A stretch of 50,267 bases of DNA from positions 1-50,267 of the forward strand of contig NZ_QGNY01000013.1 of the NCBI RefSeq assembly GCF_003173575.1. The letters are read 5' to 3'. Below are positions 32,513 through 41,161 of the stretch, one piece after another; positions within the stretch are counted from its first letter, which is position 1, and each line of letters begins with the position of its first letter. Under the pieces are notes generated by a model, which was not told the origin of the DNA, searched no databases, and saw only the letters and a list, made by a program, of their open reading frames with translations. Made by a program: the position numbers and the translations under genes. Source of the stretch: Pedobacter paludis. Lineage in GTDB: Bacteria > Bacteroidota > Bacteroidia > Sphingobacteriales > Sphingobacteriaceae.

Positions 32513-34801
32513 ATGAAAAAACTGTTCATCGCCTTATTAAGTTTTGCAGCTTCAACCAGCTTTGCACAAACTGTAGGTAAAATTACAGACCCGGTAGATT
32601 GGATTAACCCGCTAATGGGTACACAGTCTAAACCGGATTTATCAAATGGAAACACTTACCCAGCAATAGGCTTGCCTTGGGGAATGAACATGTGGAGTCC
32701 ACAAACCGGAAGAAATGGCGATGGTTGGGCTTATGTTTACAATGCAGACAAAATCCGTGGTTTTAAACAAACCCATCAGCCTTCACCTTGGATGAACGAT
32801 TACGGCGCTTTCTCTATTATGCCCGTAACCGGAAAATTAAAATTTACAGATGATGACCGTGCGAGCTGGTTCAGCCACAAAGCAGAGGTTTCTAAACCAT
32901 ATTATTATAGCGTTTATTTAGCTGATGCCGATGTAACAACAGAGATTACGCCAACAGAAAGAGCTGCACAATTCAGATTTACTTTCCCTAAAACGGATAG
33001 TTCTTTTGTGGTTGTAGATGCTCAAGACAGAGGTTCGTATATTAAAATTATTCCGGCAGAACGCAAAATTATTGGTTATACCACAAAATATGCCCGCGGA
33101 CCGCTTCCTAAAAACTTTAAAAACTACTTTGTAATCTATTTTAATAAAGATTTCAAATTGGCTAAAACATGGGATGATAAAAAACTTAACGATAAGGATT
33201 TAGAATTAACAGTAAATCATGCTGGCGCTGTTATTGGTTTTCAAACCACCAAAGGCGAACAGATAATTGCTAAAGTTGCTTCCTCATTTATTAGTTTCGA
33301 ACAAGCCGATATCAATTTAAAAAGAGAATTGGCCAATGATGGTTTCGATGCAACAAAAGCTAAAGGTAGAGCCACCTGGAACAAAACTTTGAGCAAAATT
33401 GCAGTAGAAGGTGGTACAATCGATCAAACCCGTACTTTCTATTCTTGCATGTACCGTACATTGTTCTTCCCCAACAAACTATATGAGGTAGATGCACAAA
33501 ATCAAATTGTCCACTGGAGCCCATATACAGGAGAAGTTAAACCTGGTTATATGTTCGCTGGAACCGGTTTTTGGGATACATTTAGAGCTTTATATCCTTT
33601 CTTAAACTTGGTTTATCCATCAATTAACAAAGAGATGCAACAAGGCTTAATTAATGATTACAAAGAAGGTGGTTGGTTGCCAGAATGGAGCAGTCCAGGT
33701 TACGCCAATATTATGGTTGGTAACAACTCTGCTTCGGTAGTTGCCGATGCCTACATAAAAGGAATGCGTGGTTATGATATTAATACCTTGTGGGATGCAG
33801 TGAAACATGGCGCCAACAACGAAGGCCCAATGGAAGCTGTAGGCCGTGACGGTGTTAAATATTATAATGAGCTGGGTTATGTTCCATTCGATGTAAAAAA
33901 GAATGAAAACGCAGCTAAAACATTAGAATATTCTTATGATGATTTTACAATTTACCAATTGGGAAGAGCTTTAGGCAAACCTGCTTCAGAGATTGAAATT
34001 TACAAAAAAAGAGCAATGAATTACAAAAACCTTTTTGATCCTGCTTCAGGCTTAATGCGTGGCAAAAATCAAGATGGTACATTCCAAAGTCCTTTCAGCC
34101 CGTTTAAATGGGGTGGTGCTTTTACCGAAGGAAACAGCTGGCACTACACTTGGTCGGTTTTTCAGGATGTTGATGGCTTAGCAAAATTAATGGGTGGCCA
34201 TGATAAATTTGTAACCAAATTGGATTCGGTTTTCTCTATGCCTCCAGTATTCGATGAAAGTGCTTACGGTGGTGTAATTCACGAAATCCGTGAAATGCAA
34301 ATCGCCAATATGGGTCAGTATGCTCATGGAAATCAACCCATTCAGCATATGATTTACTTGTACAACTATGGTGGTGCACCTTATAAAACTCAATATTGGG
34401 TTAGAGAAACCATGAATAGAATGTACAAAGCAACGCCAGATGGTTACTGCGGTGATGAAGATAATGGTCAGACTTCTGCATGGTATGTGTTCTCGGCAAT
34501 GGGATTTTATCCAGTTACGCCAGCAACAGATCAGTATGTATTAGGTGCACCATTGTTTAAAAAGGTAACACTTACCTTAGAAAACGGTAAAACTGTCGTA
34601 ATTAGTGCAGGCGCAAATAGCGATAGCAACCGTTACGTACAGTCGTTGCAGTTAAACGGAAAACCATATTCTAAAAACTGGATCAGCCATAGCGGTTTGC
34701 AAAATGGTGCGGTGTTAAACTTCAACATGACTGCTTCACCAAACAAAACCAGAGGTTCAAATCCTGTTGATTTTCCGTATTCGTTATCAACTGAAAAATA
34801 A
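32513..34801 (+). CDS. GH92 exo-alpha-mannosidase (module B)
   Basis: Second GH92 enzyme, exported (signal peptide ending TSFAQ). The layout matches copy 1: WINPLMGTQSKPDLSNGNTY, PWGMNMWSPQTGRNGDGW and THQPSPWMNDYG in the N-terminal sandwich; E539 in TEGNSWHYTW as predicted acid; D648 and D650 in CGDEDNGQTSAWYV as predicted base pair; GNQPIQHMIYLYNYGG, and the C-terminal YVLGAPLF. At 762 residues it is full length. The THQPSPW loop differs from AHQCSSW in copy 1, a region that helps set linkage preference in the family, so the two may cut different linkages. It ends the unit with the third BSP gene, at the terminator 34808. Confidence 0.95.
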   Translation: MKKLFIALLSFAASTSFAQTVGKITDPVDWINPLMGTQSKPDLSNGNTYPAIGLPWGMNMWSPQTGRNGDGWAYVYNADKIRGFKQTHQPSPWMNDYGAFSIMPVTGKLKFTDDDRASWFSHKAEVSKPYYYSVYLADADVTTEITPTERAAQFRFTFPKTDSSFVVVDAQDRGSYIKIIPAERKIIGYTTKYARGPLPKNFKNYFVIYFNKDFKLAKTWDDKKLNDKDLELTVNHAGAVIGFQTTKGEQIIAKVASSFISFEQADINLKRELANDGFDATKAKGRATWNKTLSKIAVEGGTIDQTRTFYSCMYRTLFFPNKLYEVDAQNQIVHWSPYTGEVKPGYMFAGTGFWDTFRALYPFLNLVYPSINKEMQQGLINDYKEGGWLPEWSSPGYANIMVGNNSASVVADAYIKGMRGYDINTLWDAVKHGANNEGPMEAVGRDGVKYYNELGYVPFDVKKNENAAKTLEYSYDDFTIYQLGRALGKPASEIEIYKKRAMNYKNLFDPASGLMRGKNQDGTFQSPFSPFKWGGAFTEGNSWHYTWSVFQDVDGLAKLMGGHDKFVTKLDSVFSMPPVFDESAYGGVIHEIREMQIANMGQYAHGNQPIQHMIYLYNYGGAPYKTQYWVRETMNRMYKATPDGYCGDEDNGQTSAWYVFSAMGFYPVTPATDQYVLGAPLFKKVTLTLENGKTVVISAGANSDSNRYVQSLQLNGKPYSKNWISHSGLQNGAVLNFNMTASPNKTRGSNPVDFPYSLSTEK

Positions 34802-34807
34802 AAAATT

Positions 34808-34845
34808 ACCTATCGGATGGAGCGAAACTTCATCCGATAGGTTTT
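34808..34845 (+). terminator. Rho-independent terminator after the second GH92 gene
   Basis: ACCTATCGGATGGA (34808-34821) pairs with TTCATCCGATAGGT (34829-34842), 14 bp with one G-U wobble and a 7-base loop, followed by TTTT. It begins 7 bases after the GH92 stop. Confidence 0.85.
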
Positions 34846-34894
34846 AAATTAATTATACATTAGCCTTAACGGGTTAATAACTAACAAACCAAAT

Positions 34895-36301
34895 ATGAAA
34901 TTGAACGTCTTAAAGGCGGGTTGCGTAACCATTCTCTGGCTTGGCGGAACCTTACTGGCATTTGGCCAGCGCATAGATCTTAAAGATCTTTCTGCATTTA
35001 AAAATCCTGCAAAATCGTGGTCGCTAGCAGAAAATGTTTTTGCCGATTTAAATAAAGAAAATACATTAAAAACAACCAAGGGAACAGGAATATTGGTAAA
35101 TGAATCTTCTGCAAAAAGCGCAGGATCCGATTTGTATACGAATACCGAATTCGGTGATGCCTTAATCGAACTTGATTATTTAACCGCTAAGGGAACCAAT
35201 TCTGGAATCTATCTTCAAGGAAATTACGAAATCCAGATAGATGATGCCTGGGGATTAAGAAACGCAACATCCGCCAATAATGGTGGCATTTACGAACGAT
35301 GGAACGACTCTAAACCCGATGGAGAAAAAGGATTTGGTGGAATTGCCCCACGTCAAAATGCAAGTAAAGCACCTGGTTTATGGCAACACATTAAAATTGT
35401 TTTTCAGGCACCAAAATTCAATGGAACTGAAAAAATCCAGAATGCAAAAATCATCAGTGTAGAACTAAACGGAATCACCATTCACGAAAATGTAGAATTA
35501 TTTGGGGCAACTCGTGGCGCTGCTGGTGCCGAAAAAGCAACTGGGCCGCTTCGGTTGCAGGGCGATCATGGTTCTGTAGCATTTAAGAACATCGAAATTA
35601 CACCACTTTCTCAGTTTCCAAGAAACAATCAAGGCAATGATGATGATCCGATTTATGTAGATGCATCAAGCAATAATATGATCCGCAGTTTTATTGATGT
35701 AGTTCCGGGTGTACGTTCGGTACATGCAATTTCAGTTGGCGGACCAGAAAAAACAGCTTACAGTTACGATCTGGATAACGGCACGATTTTACAAGGATGG
35801 CATGGAGGTTTTATTGATGCAACTCCAATGTGGCACGATCGCGGTAATGGAACTTCTCGTCCTTTAGGGAGCATTACCCGCTTTACCAAAAAACCGGTTT
35901 TAGCCATTTCTCGTTTAGCTAGCGATAAAGACAAATGGAATGCTGATACAGCAGGAACAGGTTTCCGTACAAAAGGTTATGTAATGGATAATCAAGAGCG
36001 ACCAGAATTTAAATACATAATCTATGGAGCAAATGTTACCGATGCGGTTAAGGTAATGGAAAATGGACAAGGTTTGACAAGAGAAATTTCTGTGGATAAA
36101 CCTTCAAAAGATCTTTATTTTCTTTTGGCAACAGCCTCAAATATCGAAGAAGTTTCAAAAGGTTTATATCTGATTGATGATAAATCCTACTATCTGCAAT
36201 TTCCAGAAGGCGCATCGAAGCCAATGATTAGAGATGTAGATGGGAAAAAAGAAATTATTGTAGCAATTGGCAGTAAGTTGAATTATACCATTTTGTTTTA
36301 A
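34895..36301 (+). CDS. DUF1080 (3-keto-disaccharide hydrolase-like) exported protein
   Basis: Exported protein (signal peptide ending LLAFGQ, residue 25). Residues about 40-240 match the DUF1080 / 3-keto-disaccharide hydrolase type concanavalin-like fold: TGILVNESS, FGDALIELDYLTAKGTNSGI then YLQGNYEIQIDDAWG, GGIYERWND, APGLWQHIKIVFQAPKF, and ATGPLRLQGDHGSVAFKNIEI. Members cleave or rearrange 3-keto-glycosides. The C-terminal half (about 250-468) carries HGGFIDATPMWHDRGNG and belongs to no family I recognise. It is followed 8 bases later by a propeller/cytochrome c protein, so oxidised (keto) sugars are a plausible theme. Activity is inferred from family only. Confidence 0.82.
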   Translation: MKLNVLKAGCVTILWLGGTLLAFGQRIDLKDLSAFKNPAKSWSLAENVFADLNKENTLKTTKGTGILVNESSAKSAGSDLYTNTEFGDALIELDYLTAKGTNSGIYLQGNYEIQIDDAWGLRNATSANNGGIYERWNDSKPDGEKGFGGIAPRQNASKAPGLWQHIKIVFQAPKFNGTEKIQNAKIISVELNGITIHENVELFGATRGAAGAEKATGPLRLQGDHGSVAFKNIEITPLSQFPRNNQGNDDDPIYVDASSNNMIRSFIDVVPGVRSVHAISVGGPEKTAYSYDLDNGTILQGWHGGFIDATPMWHDRGNGTSRPLGSITRFTKKPVLAISRLASDKDKWNADTAGTGFRTKGYVMDNQERPEFKYIIYGANVTDAVKVMENGQGLTREISVDKPSKDLYFLLATASNIEEVSKGLYLIDDKSYYLQFPEGASKPMIRDVDGKKEIIVAIGSKLNYTILF

Positions 36302-36309
36302 TCTGAATA

Positions 36310-38277
36310 ATGATGAGATATACATTTAAAACACTAACGATACTTGCATTAAGTTTAAGCTTTTCTACACTTTTTGCACAGGAAACACCGAAAGAAGAAG
36401 ATTTTTTCAGGATAAATAAAGTAAAAGTACCCGAAGGACCAATATTAGAAGTTGGGGGTTTGGTTACCTTGCCTAATGGCGATTTGGGAATTTCTACCCG
36501 TAGGGGCGAAGTTTATATTGTTCAAAATCCAACAAGCTCTAAGCCCTATTGGAAAAGATTTGCTTACGGATTGCATGAAATTTTAGGCATCGCCTACAAA
36601 GATGGCGCCCTTTACGTGGCACAACGTGGCGAATTGACCAAACTTATCGATAAAGATATGGACGGCAAAGCCGATGTTTACGAAACCATTTATGCATGGC
36701 CTTTAAGCGGTCATTATCACGAATATAGCTTCGGACCAAAAATAGCTGCTGATGGTACTTTCTTGGTAACGGCAAACGTAGCCTTTGGCGATGAAGAATG
36801 GTGGAGAGCCGAAAGTCGTGTACCAATGCGTGGCTGGGCAATGAACATTACCGAAGATGGAAAAATGACGCCGTACGCTGCAGGATTCCGCTCTCCAGCT
36901 GGAATTGGCATGTTGGATGATCAATTTTATTATACCGAAAATCAAGGTGACTGGGTAGGCTCAGGCGGTTTGTGGAAAGTAAACAAAGGCGATTTCATGG
37001 GTCATCCTGCAAGTTTAAGATGGACGAGCAGATCAGATTCTCCTGTTAAATTACAATCAGATTTCTTCTATTCTAAAATGGATGAACGCCGGATTAAAAA
37101 CGAGCAAGGCCGATACATTAAACCAGAAAATAGAGTTAACGAAACTTTCAAAACTTTGTTCGAAATGAAGAAAACTTTCCCTGAATTACGTTTGCCAGCT
37201 GTTTGGTTGCCTTATGGAATTTTAGGAATCTCATCAGCAGAGCCTGTAAAAATTCCGGCGAACAGTTTTGGTCCATTTGCCGGACAAATCTTAGTCGGCG
37301 ATCAAGGAATGAGTATCATCTCTAGAATTTTTATGGAAACCGTAAAAGGAGAGGAGCAGGGTGCTTCATTTTTGTTCCGTAAAGGTTTCCGTTCGGGCGT
37401 ATTAAGATTGGCATGGGGAACTGACGGTTCTTTATTTGTAGGCGAAACCAACCGAGGTTGGGGGTCTGCAGGTGATGCTAACGAAGGTTTGGAAAGATTG
37501 GTTTATAACAATAAAGTTCCTTTCGAAATGAAAGCCGTAAGAGCAATGCCTGATGGTTTCGAAATCGAATTTACAAAACCTGTAGATCGTAAATCGGCTG
37601 AAGATTTGGCTTCATACTCTGCAGAAAGCTTTATTTACAAATACCATCCAGTTTATGGTTCGCCTCCCGTAAATACAGAAAAATTAAAAATCTCTGGTGT
37701 TAAGGTTTCAGATGATGGTTTAAAAGCAAGAATTATTGTTCAAAATCTTCGTCAATATTACATCCATACGTTAACCTTGGATGGCTTGAGATCTCAGGAC
37801 GGGTTTTATTCGTTAATTCATCCAGTGGCTTTCTATACGCTAAACCAAATTCCCGATGGTAATAAATTATCATTAAAAGAGGTGAGTACAAAGAATTCTG
37901 AAACGGTTCCAACAACCTCAGCTGCCGCAAAAAAAGCCTCAACCGCTAAAATTCCAGCTACAGCTCCAGAATCAAAATCAAAATCAGTTTCTGCTAAACC
38001 CGCACCGGTAGTTGCAAAAGCACCTACTTTTAAAGAGGTAGAAGGTTTGTTAACCAAAAATACTTGTCTGGCTTGCCACAATGCCACGAAAAGACAAATC
38101 GGGCCACCATTTGTAGAAATTGCAAAAAGAAAATATTCTGGCGATAAAATTTTCCAATTAATTCACAATCCGCAACCACAAAACTGGCCGGGTTATTCAA
38201 CAGAAATGCCTCCAATGCCACAGGTTACTAAAGCTGAAGCTTTAAAAATTGCTGCATGGATTAATTCTTTAAAATAA
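36310..38277 (+). CDS. Exported beta-propeller (PQQ-dehydrogenase-like) protein fused to cytochrome c
   Basis: A 655-residue exported protein (signal peptide ending TLFAQ). Residues about 35-400 have propeller-type repeats as in soluble glucose/sorbosone dehydrogenase-like proteins: GGLVTLPNGDLGISTRRGEV, IAYKDGALYVAQRGELTKL, DKDMDGKADVYE, FRSPAGIGMLDDQFYYTENQ and LRLAWGTDGSLFVGETNRGW. An Ala/Lys/Pro-rich linker (about 530-575) leads to a cytochrome c domain with C586-L-A-C589-H590 and a methionine-rich TEMPPMPQ segment for the axial ligand. It probably oxidises a sugar and passes electrons to haem, but cofactor binding is not proven. It forms a pair with the DUF1080 gene and ends at the terminator 38299. 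Confidence 0.83.
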   Translation: MMRYTFKTLTILALSLSFSTLFAQETPKEEDFFRINKVKVPEGPILEVGGLVTLPNGDLGISTRRGEVYIVQNPTSSKPYWKRFAYGLHEILGIAYKDGALYVAQRGELTKLIDKDMDGKADVYETIYAWPLSGHYHEYSFGPKIAADGTFLVTANVAFGDEEWWRAESRVPMRGWAMNITEDGKMTPYAAGFRSPAGIGMLDDQFYYTENQGDWVGSGGLWKVNKGDFMGHPASLRWTSRSDSPVKLQSDFFYSKMDERRIKNEQGRYIKPENRVNETFKTLFEMKKTFPELRLPAVWLPYGILGISSAEPVKIPANSFGPFAGQILVGDQGMSIISRIFMETVKGEEQGASFLFRKGFRSGVLRLAWGTDGSLFVGETNRGWGSAGDANEGLERLVYNNKVPFEMKAVRAMPDGFEIEFTKPVDRKSAEDLASYSAESFIYKYHPVYGSPPVNTEKLKISGVKVSDDGLKARIIVQNLRQYYIHTLTLDGLRSQDGFYSLIHPVAFYTLNQIPDGNKLSLKEVSTKNSETVPTTSAAAKKASTAKIPATAPESKSKSVSAKPAPVVAKAPTFKEVEGLLTKNTCLACHNATKRQIGPPFVEIAKRKYSGDKIFQLIHNPQPQNWPGYSTEMPPMPQVTKAEALKIAAWINSLK

Positions 38278-38298
38278 ATATTAGTTAATTGTTAGTCT

Positions 38299-38329
38299 AA
38301 AACGGTTGGTGGAAACGCCGACCGTTTTT
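38299..38329 (+). terminator. Rho-independent terminator after the propeller/cytochrome gene
   Basis: AAAACGGTTGG (38299-38309) pairs with CCGACCGTTTT (38318-38328), 11 bp with one G-U wobble and an 8-base loop, ending in TTTTT. It begins 21 bases after the stop. Confidence 0.85.
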
Positions 38330-38345
38330 ATTTGAAAAAATTAAA

Positions 38346-40694
38346 ATGAGAAAAATCATATCCCTGATATGTCTAAGTATAATCTTCAGCTTTGCAGCGA
38401 ATGCACAGCAAAAATTATCGGGAACCGTTAAAGACAATAAGAATGCTCCCATCCCGGCAGTAAGCATTCAGATTTTAAATACCAATCTGAATACAGTTAC
38501 AAACGCCAACGGCGATTTTGAATTTATAAGTGTTCAGGCTGGAAAGCTAAGTCTTCGTTTCTCTGCAATTGGTTACGCAACAATTGTTAAAACCATTACC
38601 AATAATCAAAATTTGGATGTGGTGTTGGCTGATGCCAACTTAAAGCTTGATGAAGTAACCGTTTCGGCACAGAAAACTGAGGAAAACGTTCAAAATGTTC
38701 CGTTGAGTATAACGGCTTTATCAGCAAATAAAGTAAACGATTATAGAATTCAAAATACCCGCGATTTATCTACAATCGTTCCAAATTTATACAGCAGTAA
38801 TCCGGGTGATGGTAGAAATGTAACTTCCATTAGAGGTATTGGAACTACTTCTTACGATCCTGCAATCGCAACATATATCGATGGCGTAAATCAATTTGGA
38901 TTAGATACGTACATTGCTTCACTATTTGACGTAGAAAGAATTGAAGTGCTTCGCGGTCCGCAGGGCACACTTTATGGAAGAAATGCAATGGGTGGAGTAA
39001 TCAACATTATTACAAAACAGCCAACTAATTATACAAGTGGTTTTGCAGGCGTAGATATTGGTAATTACGGTCAGCAACGCTATAGTGCGGGGATTCGTAC
39101 CGCTTTGATTAAAGATAAATTATTTTTCGGCGCCGCCGGATTGTTCAATAGGCAAAGCGGTTTTTACACCAATGAGTTTAACAATTCTAAATTCGACAAA
39201 CTGCATGGTTATTTGGGCAACTATTATTTAAAGCTTCAGGCGAGTGCCAAGTTTGCATTAACTTTGAACGTAAAACATAACGAGAATAGAAACAATGGAA
39301 CTTTTCCATTGGCGGGTTCGGTAGAAGAAGCACTTACAAATCCATTTAAGTTGAATCAAAATGCCACCACAGAAATGGTTGATAATTTGTTTAATGCCTC
39401 TTTATCGGCCAACTATGCTGGAGATTCTTTTAATTTCACTTCACAAACAGCTTATCAATCAAATTATAGATATTATAAACAACCAATCGATGGTGATTTT
39501 TCTCCAATCGATGGTGTTTCGATTATTAACGATTATGGTAAAGACTGGAATAAAGTTCAGGTGTATACACAGGAAATTAAATTCAGTTCACCGGCATCAA
39601 CAACTTCAAAAGTTAAATGGTTAGCAGGTTTATATGGTTTCCATCAATATAATCCAGTAAAACAGGGCACATTTTTTGGTGAGGACGGACCATTGCTTGG
39701 CGCACCGTTTCCTAATGTAACCAGCTTAAACACAAACACTGGCAAAAGCTATGGCTTGGCCATTTTCGGACAGGTTTCTTATGCCTTAACAGATAAATTG
39801 GTAGCTACATTGGGTTTACGTTACGATTACGAACATAAAAAACAAAGTGCCTTAGGCGAATTTTTAATCGGCGGAATGGCTCCAATTACCACGCAGAACG
39901 ATACCGCATCAACAGCAAATTTCAAGGCATTTTCTCCGAAATTTACCTTGGCTTACGCCATCACCGATAATAGCAATCTATATGCAAATTACAGCAGAGG
40001 TTATAGAGCAGGTGGGATTACACAGTTAGGATCAGATCCATCGGTTTTACCATTAGTTCCTTACAAACCAGAGTACAGCAACAACTTCGAAATTGGCTCT
40101 AAAAATGCCTTTTTGAATAATCTTTTAACCCTAAACGTTTCGGCATTTTATATTCGATTAACGGATGCCCAGGTTCCTGTGTTGGTTTTGCCAGATGCTG
40201 TAACCATTACCAGAAATGCAGGTAAGCTGACAAGTAAAGGTGTCGAGGCTGAATTATCGGCAAGACTTTTTAAGGGTTTTAATATAGATTATAACTTAGG
40301 TTATACCGATGCGAAGTACACTTCACTTCAATTGCCACAAAATGGTACAACCGTTAATTTAGACGGAAACCGACAATTGTACACACCGGATTTGACATCG
40401 ATGTTAGCCTTGCAGTACAGTTACGAGGTTGATAAAATCTCTAAATTAAATCTCGTGGCTCGTGGCGAATGGTCGTATACAGGAAATCAGTTTTATGATT
40501 TGGGTAACAACATCCAACAAAAAGGCTACAATCTTTATAATGCCAAAATTGGTTTTGCACAAAAGCATTTCGATTTGTTTTTCTGGGGAAGAAATTTGGG
40601 CAATAAAACTTATATAGATTATGCTTACGATTTTGGAGCTGCACATTTGGGCAATCCTAAAACTTACGGAATTAGCCTAACAGGAAGATTTTAA
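38346..40694 (+). CDS. TonB-dependent outer-membrane receptor (non-SusC type)
   Basis: Outer-membrane importer with signal peptide ending AANAQ, a carboxypeptidase-regulatory-like domain (about 22-95, SGTVKDNKNAPIPAVSIQIL), a TonB-box-like LDEVTVSAQKTEENVQNVPL, and a plug with TSIRGIGTTSYDPAIATYID and VERIEVLRGPQGTLYGRNAM. The barrel ends in an aromatic YGISLTGRF. The plug is of the siderophore/vitamin/small-molecule receptor class and there is no SusD partner, so it is not a Sus-type pair. At 782 residues it is complete. It begins 69 bases after the propeller gene, behind a terminator, and ends at a hairpin at 40701. It may import a product of the preceding oxidative genes; the substrate is unknown. 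Confidence 0.93.
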   Translation: MRKIISLICLSIIFSFAANAQQKLSGTVKDNKNAPIPAVSIQILNTNLNTVTNANGDFEFISVQAGKLSLRFSAIGYATIVKTITNNQNLDVVLADANLKLDEVTVSAQKTEENVQNVPLSITALSANKVNDYRIQNTRDLSTIVPNLYSSNPGDGRNVTSIRGIGTTSYDPAIATYIDGVNQFGLDTYIASLFDVERIEVLRGPQGTLYGRNAMGGVINIITKQPTNYTSGFAGVDIGNYGQQRYSAGIRTALIKDKLFFGAAGLFNRQSGFYTNEFNNSKFDKLHGYLGNYYLKLQASAKFALTLNVKHNENRNNGTFPLAGSVEEALTNPFKLNQNATTEMVDNLFNASLSANYAGDSFNFTSQTAYQSNYRYYKQPIDGDFSPIDGVSIINDYGKDWNKVQVYTQEIKFSSPASTTSKVKWLAGLYGFHQYNPVKQGTFFGEDGPLLGAPFPNVTSLNTNTGKSYGLAIFGQVSYALTDKLVATLGLRYDYEHKKQSALGEFLIGGMAPITTQNDTASTANFKAFSPKFTLAYAITDNSNLYANYSRGYRAGGITQLGSDPSVLPLVPYKPEYSNNFEIGSKNAFLNNLLTLNVSAFYIRLTDAQVPVLVLPDAVTITRNAGKLTSKGVEAELSARLFKGFNIDYNLGYTDAKYTSLQLPQNGTTVNLDGNRQLYTPDLTSMLALQYSYEVDKISKLNLVARGEWSYTGNQFYDLGNNIQQKGYNLYNAKIGFAQKHFDLFFWGRNLGNKTYIDYAYDFGAAHLGNPKTYGISLTGRF

Positions 40695-40700
40695 AAAGAA

Positions 40701-40731
40701 ATGGGGATTCCACATATTGCAGAATCCCCAT
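40701..40731 (+). terminator. Terminator-like hairpin after the TonB receptor gene
   Basis: ATGGGGATTC (40701-40710) pairs perfectly with GAATCCCCAT (40722-40731) around an 11-base loop. No U tract follows, so termination strength is uncertain. Confidence 0.6.
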
Positions 40732-40832
40732 CATCTAAATTAACGCTCTCATATACATAAACGCCATAAATAGAAATTATTGCCTATGGCGATAATTTTT
40801 TTGAATTTAATTTTTTTTCTGCGTTTCCGTTC

Positions 40833-41133
40833 CCCTCTTTCAGAGGGTTGCCCAAACGGGCGGGGTGTTTCATTGAAGAATATCCTCTCACGAAAAAATC
40901 AATCGACATAACGAAGTTTCGAAGAGTAGCTCCCTCTCTTCAGGGGGGCGTTGCTTTGAAAAAAAATGTTCTCACGAAAAACTCAGTCAACACAACGAAG
41001 TTTCGAGGAGTAGCTCCCTCTCTTCAGGGGGGTGTTGCTTTGAAAAAAAATGTTCGCATGAAAAGCTCAGTCAACACAACGAAGTATCGAGGAGTAGCTC
41101 CCTCTCTTCAAGGAGAGGGCGGGGGGTGAGGTC
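40833..41133. repeat. 84-bp tandem repeat block upstream of rpiA
   Basis: Three units recur at exactly 84 bases, judged from the TAGCTCCCTCTCTTCA landmark at 40927, 41011 and 41095. A longer related end unit (CCCTCT-TTC-AGAGGG, 40833-40847) comes before them. The last copy ends in AGGAGAGGGCGGGGGGTGAG, and its CCCTCTC...GAGAGGG arms can form a hairpin. Such CCCTCTC/GAGAGGG strings are common in Bacteroidota intergenic DNA. Because 84 is divisible by three, a spurious open frame (40848-41129) with a 28-residue repeat results; it is not annotated as a gene. The 70 or so bases from 40732 to the block are AT-rich. Confidence 0.8.
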
Positions 41134-41149
41134 ATTCCATAAAATTCCC

Positions 41150-41157
41150 TATTTTTA
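41150..41157 (+). promoter_or_regulatory. -7 promoter box of rpiA
   Basis: TATTTTTA matches TAnnTTTG at seven of eight positions and is identical to the box before surE. Only four bases separate it from the rpiA ATG at 41162, implying a leaderless or nearly leaderless mRNA. The -33 region would fall at the edge of the 84-bp repeat block. Confidence 0.45.
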
Positions 41158-41161
41158 CTTC

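Noticed and set aside
40848..41129. A 93-codon ORF with a 28-residue repeat (GVAPSLQGGVALKKNV)
   Set aside because: It is the translation of the 84-bp intergenic tandem repeat; the period being a multiple of three keeps the frame open. It has no sensible start signal, and such CCCTCTC-type repeats are non-coding elsewhere in Bacteroidota.
40833..41133. CRISPR array
   Set aside because: Unit length is 84 bases with the whole unit similar, not 25-40 base repeats with unique spacers, and no cas genes are nearby.
41126..41161. GTG start for rpiA
   Set aside because: The extra 12 codons lie in the repeat and the -7 box; family alignment begins after ATG 41162.
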